From: Bacteroidota bacterium
Lineage (GTDB): Bacteria; Bacteroidota; Rhodothermia; Balneolales; HLUCCA01
Direction: 5' to 3'
DNA length: 64,000 nt
NCBI GenBank assembly: GCA_020832235.1
Contig: JAFIEZ010000008.1
Location: 222,420-286,419, forward strand
Shown: piece by piece, positions 40,235-47,632 of the stretch
Layout of the letters: each line of letters starts with the position of its first letter
How positions within the stretch are numbered: the first letter of the stretch is position 1
Notes under the pieces: model-generated
What the model was told of the DNA's origin: nothing
Databases searched by the model: none
Seen by the model: only the letters and a program-made list of their open reading frames with translations
Made by a program: the position numbers and the translations under genes

Positions 40235-42667
40235 CTACTCCACCGTCACGCTTTTCGCCAGATTGCGCGGCATATCCACGTTGCATTTTCGTCCGATCGC
40301 GATGTGGTACGACAACAACTGCAACGGAATAACCGAAAGCAGCGGCGTGACCGCATCATGACAATGCGGCACGGTAATCATATATTCCGATAGTCCGGCC
40401 ACAGCGGCGTTATCGGGCGTGGTGATGGATATAATCCGTCCCTTCCGCGCGCGAACCTCCTCAATATTGGAGATCATCTTTTCATTCACGTGATCGGCCG
40501 TGGCCAGCACCACCACCGGCATGTGCTCATCAATGAGCGCGATAGGACCGTGTTTCATCTCCGCGGCGGGATAACCCTCGGCGTGAATGTAGCTGATTTC
40601 CTTCAGTTTAAGCGCACCCTCAAGCGCCACAGGGAAATTATAGCTCCTGCCCAGATACAGGAAGTTCGGGGCATAGGTAAAGGTCCGCGACATCTCCGCA
40701 ATCGCATCGTTCTGGGTCAGAATTTCGCTGATTTTCTCCGGCACCGCCGCCAGATCGCGCACAATCGCCGCAAATTCCTCGGGATCCAGCGTTCCCCGAT
40801 GCTGCGCCAGGTGCAACGCAATCATCGTAAGCACCGTAACCTGAGCCGTAAACGCCTTGGTAGAAGCCACTCCGATTTCCGGACCGGCATGGATATACAC
40901 CCCCGCATCGGTCTCGCGGGCGATGGTACTTCCCACCACATTCACCACGCCGATTACCGTAGCGCCCTTGCCCTTGGCCTCACGAAGCGCAGCCAGGGTA
41001 TCGGCCGTCTCGCCCGACTGCGACACCACAATCAGCACGTCATCCGACTCAATAATAGGATCGCTGTAGCGGAATTCCGAGGCGTAAGCCACCTCTACCG
41101 GAATCCGCGCCAGCGCCTCGATCAGGTACTCGCCCACCAGGGCCGAATGCCAGCTTGTTCCACAAGCCGCAATCAAAATCCGCCGCGCACTCAGCAGCTT
41201 ATCCATCACCGGTTCGAGTCCGCCCAGCTGCACCCGGCCTTCCTCCACCAGGAGTCGACCACGCATACAGTCCGACAGCGCCCGGGGCTGCTCAAAAATC
41301 TCTTTCAGCATGAAATGCTCGTACCCGCCCTTCTCAATCTGCTCCAGATCCATGGCCAGCTCATGCACTTCCTTGCGGATAGGCACGTTGCGTGTGGTAC
41401 GCACCTCATAACCCGTAGGCGTAACCACCGCCATTTCCTCATCATCGAGATAAACCACATGCTGGGTGTACTCGATAATCGGCGAGGCATCGGATGCCAC
41501 GAAAAACTCATTCTCGCCCACGCCCAACAGCAGGGGCGAACCCTTCCGTGCAGCAATAAGTGAGCCGGGCAGGTCCTTATGCACAATCACGATACCATAC
41601 GTGCCTTCTACCTGACTTAATGCCTGTTGCACGGCCGTAACAAAATCTTCGTCAATTACCTTATCAATTTCCTCAATAAGGTGAGCCAGTACCTCGGTAT
41701 CGGTCTGGGATGCAAATACATGGCCTTTGCGCTCGAGTTCTTTGCGCAGCGTGGCGTAATTCTCGATAATTCCATTGTGAACAAGGGCAAAATCCCCGCT
41801 ATTTCCGGTGTGCGGATGCGCATTCACATCGTTCGGCTCGCCGTGCGTGGCCCAGCGCGTATGTCCGAGCGCGGCCCAAACCTCATTTCCGTTGTGCTGC
41901 GTGCCCGATGTATTCACAAAATGTGAATCCGGGTGCAGAATGTTCACCCCGAAACGGGCGTGGGTGGCACCTTCTTTCGTTGCCGCCCTCGACCCGTCGT
42001 TCAAAATCTCGGTGTCGCCTCTGCGCGGCTCCTCGTCCCTTCCCGCCATGAGATCGGCCGGAAGCTCTCGGGGATCAATATGACTAAGGTCGACGTTGCT
42101 CAGGTCGGGTTCCATGTTCGGTGCCTCGTTACCCTCACCCGTTTCGGAACGTGGTTGTGTTTCGGAGCCTATTTCTGTTTCGGTTTCGGCACGGGTGTGT
42201 GCGAATTCATCTTCCTCGAAAATCGAAAGCTCGCGCGCTATGCCGTCGTTCTCGCCGTTTGTAGGTCCATTTCCATCACCAACATTCGATTCCTTGGCGT
42301 TGGATTCGGTGGAATGAGCGGAATCGGGTGATTCGGCATAGTCTAAAACGGGAGCTCCACTATGTTGAGCGGCTTTACTACTGGTGCGTGCTAAATCTGC
42401 ACTGCGCGCTAAATCTGCACTGCGTGCTAAATCTGCACCACGAGCCGCCTCCGACTCCCGCGCGAACGCGCCCTTGGCCATAGCGAACGTATCGGGAATC
42501 ATCGCCTCCAGCGCGGCCACCCTTCCTTTGGTCTTGAACACCTGCAACGAACCGTTAACGGCAGCAAATCCCGCCGAGTCATATCCCCGGTACTCCAGAC
42601 GCTTAAGTCCCTTGGTAATTACATCACGAGCGGGTCGACCGCCCACATAGCCTACGATTCCACACAT
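40235..42667 (-). CDS. glmS: Glucosamine-fructose-6-phosphate aminotransferase with a large insertion
   Basis: GlmS makes glucosamine-6-phosphate from fructose-6-phosphate and glutamine, the first step to UDP-GlcNAc. The mature N-terminal Cys2 (CGIVGY) and the glutaminase motif GHTRWATHG are intact, and two SIS domains follow (CGTSWHSA, SQSGETADT, with C-terminal KSVTVE). The family length is about 610, but this protein has 810 residues. About 190 residues between positions 60 and 262, acidic and low-complexity with three ADLARS-like repeats, split the glutaminase domain. The frame is uninterrupted, so the insertion is likely translated as a disordered loop. Confidence 0.95.
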   Translation of the reverse strand: MCGIVGYVGGRPARDVITKGLKRLEYRGYDSAGFAAVNGSLQVFKTKGRVAALEAMIPDTFAMAKGAFARESEAARGADLARSADLARSADLARTSSKAAQHSGAPVLDYAESPDSAHSTESNAKESNVGDGNGPTNGENDGIARELSIFEEDEFAHTRAETETEIGSETQPRSETGEGNEAPNMEPDLSNVDLSHIDPRELPADLMAGRDEEPRRGDTEILNDGSRAATKEGATHARFGVNILHPDSHFVNTSGTQHNGNEVWAALGHTRWATHGEPNDVNAHPHTGNSGDFALVHNGIIENYATLRKELERKGHVFASQTDTEVLAHLIEEIDKVIDEDFVTAVQQALSQVEGTYGIVIVHKDLPGSLIAARKGSPLLLGVGENEFFVASDASPIIEYTQHVVYLDDEEMAVVTPTGYEVRTTRNVPIRKEVHELAMDLEQIEKGGYEHFMLKEIFEQPRALSDCMRGRLLVEEGRVQLGGLEPVMDKLLSARRILIAACGTSWHSALVGEYLIEALARIPVEVAYASEFRYSDPIIESDDVLIVVSQSGETADTLAALREAKGKGATVIGVVNVVGSTIARETDAGVYIHAGPEIGVASTKAFTAQVTVLTMIALHLAQHRGTLDPEEFAAIVRDLAAVPEKISEILTQNDAIAEMSRTFTYAPNFLYLGRSYNFPVALEGALKLKEISYIHAEGYPAAEMKHGPIALIDEHMPVVVLATADHVNEKMISNIEEVRARKGRIISITTPDNAAVAGLSEYMITVPHCHDAVTPLLSVIPLQLLSYHIAIGRKCNVDMPRNLAKSVTVE
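42388..42441. repeat. glmS: Three 18-bp tandem repeats inside glmS
   Basis: Units 42388-42405, 42406-42423 and 42424-42441 share the core GCTAAATCTGCAC and encode a repeated ADLARS hexapeptide in the low-complexity insertion. They keep the frame and may show how the insertion grew. Confidence 0.9.
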
Positions 42668-42796
42668 AAATATGCTCTCTCAAAAGGTTTAGACTGAATA
42701 CATTGCACTATTGCAATGCAACAATGAGTTCAATAATCGTACCAAAATTAGGGCTTTTGGTTCCGCTTAAAAATTCCAAACCGCTTTAGAACCCAT

Positions 42797-42841
42797 AAAT
42801 ACGCCAATCTACGTACCTAATTTGCGTAAAAGTACGGATGT
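42797..42841. repeat. 45-bp direct repeat, copy 1 (bounds a toxin-antitoxin island)
   Basis: This copy matches 44223-44267 at 40 of 45 positions. It has an imperfect internal inverted repeat (TACGCCAAT / ATTTGCGTA). It coincides with the point where the ParE-like reading frame at 42891 is lost. Confidence 0.8.
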
Positions 42842-42891
42842 GTTTCATCCAACTCCTGAAGAGCAGGGATCGTCCATACTACGCGGCTCAT
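42817..42891 (-). pseudogene. Truncated ParE/RelE-like toxin gene
   Basis: Starting four bases past the antitoxin stop, the minus strand reads MSRVVWTIPALQELDET and a few more residues, then stops after 24. The beginning (VVWT-PAL-QLDE) is typical of ParE/RelE toxins of about 95 residues. The remaining three quarters are missing, and the frame ends inside the 45-bp repeat, so the toxin was cut off there. Confidence 0.75.
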
Positions 42892-42895
42892 GATA

Positions 42896-43153
42896 TTATT
42901 CCAGCCAGCGTTTTAAATAAACCGTTGCTTCTTCATGACTTACCACGCGTCCCTCTGCGATGGCTTTCTCACCCCGGGCCAATCCTTCCAACAGGGTGAG
43001 TTTCTGCTGCATGTGTTCGAAATGTTCAACATCCACCAGGTAGGCTGAGGGCTGTCCATGCTCAGTTATGAGCACAGGTTCCCTGTGTTCCCTGATTTCT
43101 TTCAGGATTTTCGTTGCTTGTCGTTTTAACGTTGTAACTAATTCGGTTTTCAT
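42896..43153 (-). CDS. Phd/YefM-family antitoxin, partner toxin truncated
   Basis: This 85-residue Phd-type antitoxin has an N-terminal DNA-binding part (LVTTLKRQATKILKEI, REPVLITEHGQPSAYLV) and a C-terminal helix that would clasp the toxin. Only the first 24 codons of a ParE-like toxin follow. It may persist as a repressor or as immunity to related toxins, or be decaying. Confidence 0.88.
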   Translation of the reverse strand: MKTELVTTLKRQATKILKEIREHREPVLITEHGQPSAYLVDVEHFEHMQQKLTLLEGLARGEKAIAEGRVVSHEEATVYLKRWLE

Positions 43154-43344
43154 AGTGATACTAAAGTATCACTATCCAAAATCTGTTTCCACTAAATTAG
43201 GCACGACCTCTTTCCAACGTACGAAATACGGCAATTTTCGAGCCTGAATGGTGTAGAACTGTGGACGCAAACACCTGTCAACAACGCGACTTCGTCCGAA
43301 AGGCATTCCCAATAAATGTTGACAATTAGTACGCAATAGCGTAC

Positions 43345-43383
43345 GTTACATTCATCTGTTACATTCATCTGTTACATTCATTT
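43345..43383 (+). promoter_or_regulatory. Three 13-bp direct repeats before the yefM-yoeB pair
   Basis: GTTACATTCATCT at 43345, again at 43358, and GTTACATTCATTT at 43371, directly abutting, end 10 bp before the antitoxin ATG. They could be operator sites for the autoregulating antitoxin, or simply a slippage product. Confidence 0.55.
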
Positions 43384-43392
43384 TTTACTCCA

Positions 43393-43635
43393 ATGAAAAC
43401 CATAACTGCAACGCAAGCCCGAAAAGACATTTACCGATTGTTAGACGAAGCGTCTGAAACCCATGAACCCGTCCATATCTCCGGAAAACGGTCAAACGCG
43501 GTACTCATAAGTGAGGATGATTGGCGGGCAATCCAGGAGACGCTTTATCTAACTTCAATTCCTGGAATGTCGGAGTCCATTGTGGAGGGGATGCATACGC
43601 CGCTTGAAGAAACGGATGAAGAGCTTGATTGGTGA
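43393..43635 (+). CDS. yefM: YefM/Phd-type antitoxin
   Basis: The 80 residues begin MKTITATQARKDIYRLLDEA and continue EPVHISGKRSNAVLISEDDW, the usual YefM N-domain. The acidic tail wraps the toxin. It is followed after 10 bp by a YoeB-like toxin and probably represses the shared promoter. Confidence 0.93.
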   Translation: MKTITATQARKDIYRLLDEASETHEPVHISGKRSNAVLISEDDWRAIQETLYLTSIPGMSESIVEGMHTPLEETDEELDW

Positions 43636-43645
43636 GCAAATTTAA

Positions 43646-43912
43646 ATGAGTACGTACAAAATCGTCTACACCAGACAGGCAAAAAAAGATGCCAAAAAAG
43701 CAGCTTCATCAGGACTAAAACCTAAAATTGAAGAGCTGCTGGAAATTCTCCGTTCGAATCCTTTCGAAGAATATCCTCCCTTTGAAAAACTGGTTGGTAA
43801 CCTAGAAGGAGCCTATTCCAGGCGCATTAATATTCAACACCGATTGGTTTACCAGGTTCTTGAAGAAGAAAACGTGGTGAAAGTTATTCGGATGTGGACG
43901 CACTACGATTGA
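43646..43912 (+). CDS. yoeB: Txe/YoeB-type mRNA interferase toxin
   Basis: The 88-residue toxin has a RelE-like fold with the family C-terminus SRRINIQHRLVYQV and the catalytic His/Tyr near the end (MWTHYD). YoeB cleaves mRNA on the ribosome. It forms an apparently intact pair with the preceding antitoxin. Confidence 0.93.
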   Translation: MSTYKIVYTRQAKKDAKKAASSGLKPKIEELLEILRSNPFEEYPPFEKLVGNLEGAYSRRINIQHRLVYQVLEEENVVKVIRMWTHYD

Positions 43913-43931
43913 TTGGTGTCTGCAAACACGC

Positions 43932-44150
43932 TCATGAAATTTCACGCCAAATATCCTCATCGGTTAACAGACCCTGTGCTTCAGCGAAAGGCAAAATCGT
44001 ATCGCGTAACTGATGGAAAGGTTCAACACCAAGCTGAAGCTTAACGGCCTCCCGTACCAAGTCGCTTTTTGCTCGACCAGTACGTTGTGCAGTAGCTGTC
44101 AATAGCTCGTCTAGATTTTTGTCTATGCGTATGGATATCGTAGTGTTCAT
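43932..44150 (-). CDS. Ribbon-helix-helix antitoxin, no toxin gene adjacent
   Basis: The 72 residues carry an N-terminal ribbon-helix-helix motif (TTISIRIDKNLDELLTATA, GRAKSDLVREAV), typical of CopG/VapB-like antitoxins. Downstream on the same strand there is no toxin, because the convergent yoeB ends 19 bp away. It is probably an orphan left after toxin loss. Confidence 0.85.
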   Translation of the reverse strand: MNTTISIRIDKNLDELLTATAQRTGRAKSDLVREAVKLQLGVEPFHQLRDTILPFAEAQGLLTDEDIWREIS

Positions 44151-44222
44151 GGCTTTATCTATCCGTGTATTTCAATGTAATTCAACGTGTGAAGTATGTC
44201 AACAACTGGGCGTATATCCCAG

Positions 44223-44267
44223 AAATACGCCAATCTACGTACCTGTTTTGCGTAGATATACGGATGT
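44223..44267. repeat. 45-bp direct repeat, copy 2
   Basis: Second copy of the element at 42797. It lies about 70 bp upstream of the ribbon-helix-helix gene's start and 100 bp before the GlmU-like gene, closing a 1.4-kb segment made only of toxin-antitoxin genes. Confidence 0.8.
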
Positions 44268-44375
44268 TCATTCCATAAAAAAAACCGCACATTTAGCACA
44301 CTGCAAACGCCGGGGGGGTAAAAAATGCAACAAAACAACTGGTTTGAGAACATACAACAGAGAGAACACCCGTAC

Positions 44376-45647
44376 ATGAACATCATATTCTTCGAAGACG
44401 CACGCGTGGTGCGATTCTACCCAAACGCCCTCACCCGACCGCTCGACAAAATGCGCCTCGGCATCCTCACCATCGGCGAAAAGTGGAAACACATCCTCGA
44501 CATCCACCACGCCACCCGAACCCTGCGTCCCTGGCTCAAAGGCGTGTTCAACTCCCCGCTCCCGCGCACCGACGAGCCCCATATCTGGATCAACTCCCGG
44601 TTCGTGCCCCACAAACGCATCGCCGAACAGGTCCTCGCCCTACAGCCCAACCAGGGACTCACCTGCAACGGCACCCCCGTCATCGTCCGGCTCCACGGCG
44701 ACGAGACCACCCGCGAATACCGCCGACAGCAGCAATGGATGCAAGGTTTCGAAGAACACCTGCAAAAAGGCGGAGGGAAATACCCCATACAGCCCATCAA
44801 GTTCGCCGACCACATCGACTACACCGAAACCGAATCCGGCATCCTGCTCGACCATGCCTGGGACCTCTTCCACAACAACGCCGAGCAGATCGCGGCCGAC
44901 CTCATGCTCATGCGCCCAACGCGCACCCTCAACCACTGGCCCCTCAAGCACTTCTACACCATCAATCCGAGCCAGGTCTACCTCGAAGAAGACGTACGCC
45001 TGGATCCGGGCTGTGTATTCGATGCCAGCGACGGACCCATATACATCGGACGAGGCAGCCACGTCATGAGCGGCGCCCTCATTAAAGGTCCCGTAGCCCT
45101 GTGCGAATACTCCACCGTACGCATGGGCGCCAAAATCTACGAAGGAACCACGGTCGGACCGCATTGCAAGGTCGCCGGGGAAGTCAGCACCGCGATATTT
45201 CAGGCGTACAGCAACAAAGCCCACGACGGCTACATCGGCAACTCGGTCATCGGCGAATGGGTAAACCTCGGCGCCGACACCAACAACTCCAACCTGAAAA
45301 ACAACTACTCCAAAATCCGCGTATACGACTGGGAAACCGGCGAGCAACAAGACTCCGGACTCCAATTCTGCGGGCTCTTCATCGCCGACCACTCCAAAAC
45401 CGCCATCAACTCCATGCTCAACTCCGGCACTGTATGCGGGGTAAGCAGCAGCATTCTCACCAACAACTTCCCGCCCAAATACATCCCCTCGTATGGCTGG
45501 GTAACCGACGAAGGCATTGATGTTTTCGAGCTCGAAAAAGCCCTGGAAACCGCCCGACTGGTGATGGGACGGCGAAATAAGATTATGAGTCCAGACTACG
45601 AAGCCATGATGCGCTACCTGTACCGGGTTCGCGACGGGCGGGAGTAA
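44376..45647 (+). CDS. GlmU-like sugar nucleotidyltransferase/acetyltransferase (Bacteroidota alternative type)
   Basis: The ATG at 44376 (MNIIFFEDARVVRFYP) matches the family start. An ATG at 44325, preceded by a run of seven G, would add 17 residues. The 423-residue protein has an atypical nucleotidyltransferase half (about 1-190, LTRPLDKMRLGILTIGEKW) and a left-handed beta-helix acetyltransferase half (hexapeptide repeats about 195-370). Members are thought to replace GlmU by making UDP-GlcNAc from glucosamine-1-phosphate. It lies 1.7 kb from glmS, the earlier step of the same pathway. It is GC-rich. Confidence 0.85.
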   Translation: MNIIFFEDARVVRFYPNALTRPLDKMRLGILTIGEKWKHILDIHHATRTLRPWLKGVFNSPLPRTDEPHIWINSRFVPHKRIAEQVLALQPNQGLTCNGTPVIVRLHGDETTREYRRQQQWMQGFEEHLQKGGGKYPIQPIKFADHIDYTETESGILLDHAWDLFHNNAEQIAADLMLMRPTRTLNHWPLKHFYTINPSQVYLEEDVRLDPGCVFDASDGPIYIGRGSHVMSGALIKGPVALCEYSTVRMGAKIYEGTTVGPHCKVAGEVSTAIFQAYSNKAHDGYIGNSVIGEWVNLGADTNNSNLKNNYSKIRVYDWETGEQQDSGLQFCGLFIADHSKTAINSMLNSGTVCGVSSSILTNNFPPKYIPSYGWVTDEGIDVFELEKALETARLVMGRRNKIMSPDYEAMMRYLYRVRDGRE

Positions 45648-46186
45648 AAGTTACGCTTTTAACAAACATTAGAAACTCGTAATAAAAGCGGTTCCACGTG
45701 TTAAGTCGGCCCCAAAGCGCCTTGCCGATAACTAAATGAGTTTGCACTCCGAAAAACATTGCCCTATATTCATTGCAGCACAATAAACTAGAGTCAATAA
45801 TTGATGCAAATAGGAAGAGAGACTTGAAAGCAGGACACGTCGATAAAGAATCAGAGGTCAAATTAGTTGTTATGGAAACTGCGTGCGACCACCACTGAAA
45901 CACAAGACGTTAACGTGCAAATCTAAGGCATTCTTTTCATATGAGTACATTATTTACTCAAAAAGCACATGTTATATCGTTGCATATTGAATAAGTAAAT
46001 GCTGCATAATCATAGCATGCTTATTTCAGATAAACTGGAACATAACACCCTTGTGTCAGTTTAAACGCTCAGTGAGCAACAGCGCACTGCAGCTACATGA
46101 AATGCCTCTGCCAGACCTCAACATGGGACTGACAGCGGCGAAGCCCTGTCAGAAATCGCGGTTTACCCGCCACACACGTACCGATC
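45648..46186. other. Intergenic region ahead of the polysaccharide locus
   Basis: In these 539 bases short ORFs exist, but none resembles a known protein. The segment 45940-46030 is AT-rich and may hold the promoter of the locus. No clear terminator follows the GlmU-like gene. Confidence 0.5.
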
Positions 46187-46705
46187 GTGCTCGACGTTCT
46201 CATATCCAACAAAACCCGAATCAAACTCCTGTTCCGATTTTTTCTGAATCCGGGAGAAGCCGCCTACCTGCGCGGACTCGAAAAAGAGTTTGACGAAAAT
46301 TCCAATTCCATCCGAATGGAACTCAACCGGTTCGAAAGTGCCGGAATTCTGAGCTCTTACGAAGATGGAAACAAAAAAATGTACGCCGTCAACACCGGTT
46401 ATCCGCTGTTCGGCGAATTGCAAAGCCTGGCCATGAAACACTTCGGCGTCGATATCGCACTCGAAGAAATAGTCGGAAAACTGGGCAAGCCCACTTCCGT
46501 TTATCTAACCGGTCAGCTTGCCCGCGGACTCGACTCCAATATTATTGACCTGGCCATCGTGGGAGAACATATCGACCGACCCTTCCTGGCATCCCTCTCC
46601 GACAAAGCCGAAAAACTGGTAGGACGAAAAATCCGCACCATGATTCTGCATCCGGAAGAAATCGATACCATCCCCGAACCGCGCATGCTCATTTACGGTA
46701 AATAA
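46187..46705 (+). CDS. Winged-helix regulator with nucleotidyltransferase-like domain
   Basis: The 172-residue protein (GTG start) has an N-terminal ArsR-like winged helix (about 1-75: NKTRIKLLFRFFLNPGEAAYLRGL). A C-terminal part resembles a degenerate minimal nucleotidyltransferase fold (PTSVYLTGQLARGLDSNIIDLAIVG); the expected GSxxxG...DxD is altered, so catalysis is doubtful. It lies two bases upstream of upxY and opens the polysaccharide operon, so it likely controls that operon. Confidence 0.75.
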   Translation: MLDVLISNKTRIKLLFRFFLNPGEAAYLRGLEKEFDENSNSIRMELNRFESAGILSSYEDGNKKMYAVNTGYPLFGELQSLAMKHFGVDIALEEIVGKLGKPTSVYLTGQLARGLDSNIIDLAIVGEHIDRPFLASLSDKAEKLVGRKIRTMILHPEEIDTIPEPRMLIYGK

Positions 46706-46707
46706 CG

Positions 46708-47274
46708 ATGATCATGCTGTCTGACATAGCAAACAACCACAATATCCGAGAGGATGTTGCCGAAACCGACCGTCAGCCGGCAGACAAAACCTGGCGCGCC
46801 TTCTACACCCGTCCACGACACGAACGCAAAGCCGCTGCCCGACTCGAAGAAGCCGGCATAGAAGTATATTGTCCCACCGTACGCGTGAAAGTACGCTGGA
46901 GCGACCGCTGGAAAAAAGTCACCAAAGTACTCTTCACCAGCTACGTATTCGCCCGGGTAAACGAAAAAGAACGCATCACCGTACTCGAAGATGAAAGCAT
47001 CTCACGTTGCGTACTCTACCTGGGCAAACCCGCCCTCATTCGCGACAATGAAATAGAAGCCATCCGATTATTGCTGGATGCCGGCACGAACATAACCATT
47101 CACCGCCTCAAACCCGGTACCAAAGTCCGCATTACCGACGGACCGCTGGAAGGGCGCATCGGTGAGCTCATTACCTACAACAACGCCCAAGAAGCCATCT
47201 TACGCATAGAAGCCCTGGGCACCGAAATTCAGGCTACCCTCACACCAGAGCAGGTTCAGGCTTTACAGACATAG
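46708..47274 (+). CDS. UpxY-family transcription antiterminator (NusG paralogue), copy 1
   Basis: The 188 residues have an NGN domain (about 28-125, WRAFYTRPRHERKAAARLEE, VLFTSYVFAR) and a C-terminal KOW domain (KPGTKVRITDGPLEGRIGEL). UpxY proteins bind RNA polymerase at the start of a polysaccharide operon and let it read through terminators. It follows the regulator gene by two bases. Its last 54 coding bases and following DNA are tandemly repeated downstream (47221-47417). A close paralogue, interrupted by a stop codon, lies at 52907. Confidence 0.93.
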   Translation: MIMLSDIANNHNIREDVAETDRQPADKTWRAFYTRPRHERKAAARLEEAGIEVYCPTVRVKVRWSDRWKKVTKVLFTSYVFARVNEKERITVLEDESISRCVLYLGKPALIRDNEIEAIRLLLDAGTNITIHRLKPGTKVRITDGPLEGRIGELITYNNAQEAILRIEALGTEIQATLTPEQVQALQT

Positions 47275-47417
47275 AACGTACACCTAGCCACCGAAATTCA
47301 GGCTACCCTCACACCAGAGCAGGTTCAAGCCTTACAGACATAGAACGTACACCTAGCCACCGAAAGCCCACACACCAGGGCCGATACAGTCTTACAAACG
47401 TAGAACCTAAACCGGCC
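47221..47417. repeat. 69-bp tandem repeat covering the upxY 3' end, three units
   Basis: Unit 1 (47221-47289) holds the last 18 codons of upxY including the stop, plus 15 bases. Unit 2 (47290-47358) differs at two positions. Unit 3 (47359-47417) is shortened and degenerate. Copies 2 and 3 are past the stop codon and not translated as part of upxY. Confidence 0.95.
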
Positions 47418-47495
47418 ACAAATAAACTATTCCGTCAGCATAGTTACAGTAAAGTTAAAAATGTGTATCTTCCAAGCTGTGTGAATGCATCGTCA

Positions 47496-47624
47496 ATGAG
47501 AAAAGCAATAGAAATAGTGAAACAAAAGAATACAGTACAGGTTAAATCAACTGTACTGTGGTTTGGGTTTACCATGTCCATCCCCGAACGGGTGGAGCCA
47601 CGCTTACTAAGCACAATAAGTTGA
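47496..47624 (+). CDS. Possible 42-residue small protein ahead of wecA copy 1
   Basis: The ATG at 47496 opens 42 codons, ending eight bases before the wecA-like start. A collinear ORF of exactly the same length precedes wecA copy 2 (53565). The two share VLWFG-T-S or VQWFG-T-S, then VEPRL, and about 17 of 42 residues without gaps. Substitutions show no clear third-position bias in the overlap I counted, so this could equally be a conserved RNA leader or part of a longer GTG-started WecA (47558). Confidence 0.4.
   Translation: MRKAIEIVKQKNTVQVKSTVLWFGFTMSIPERVEPRLLSTIS
47532..47559 (+). promoter_or_regulatory. Inverted repeat in the wecA copy 1 leader
   Basis: ACAGTACAG (47532-47540) and CTGTACTGT (47551-47559) form a perfect 9-bp stem with a 10-nt loop, immediately before a conserved GTGGTTTGGG. 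The other module has a different palindrome (TACAAGCTTGTA, 53613-53624) at the same place, so structure rather than sequence seems to be kept. Confidence 0.5.
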
Positions 47625-47632
47625 GAGACGTC

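Noticed and set aside
40490-41563. 357-codon plus-strand ORF
   Set aside because: Antisense to glmS; His/Arg-rich as expected from a shadow frame.
45583-45903. 106-codon minus-strand ORF after the GlmU-like gene
   Set aside because: It overlaps the 3' end of that gene in antisense and shows no recognisable features.
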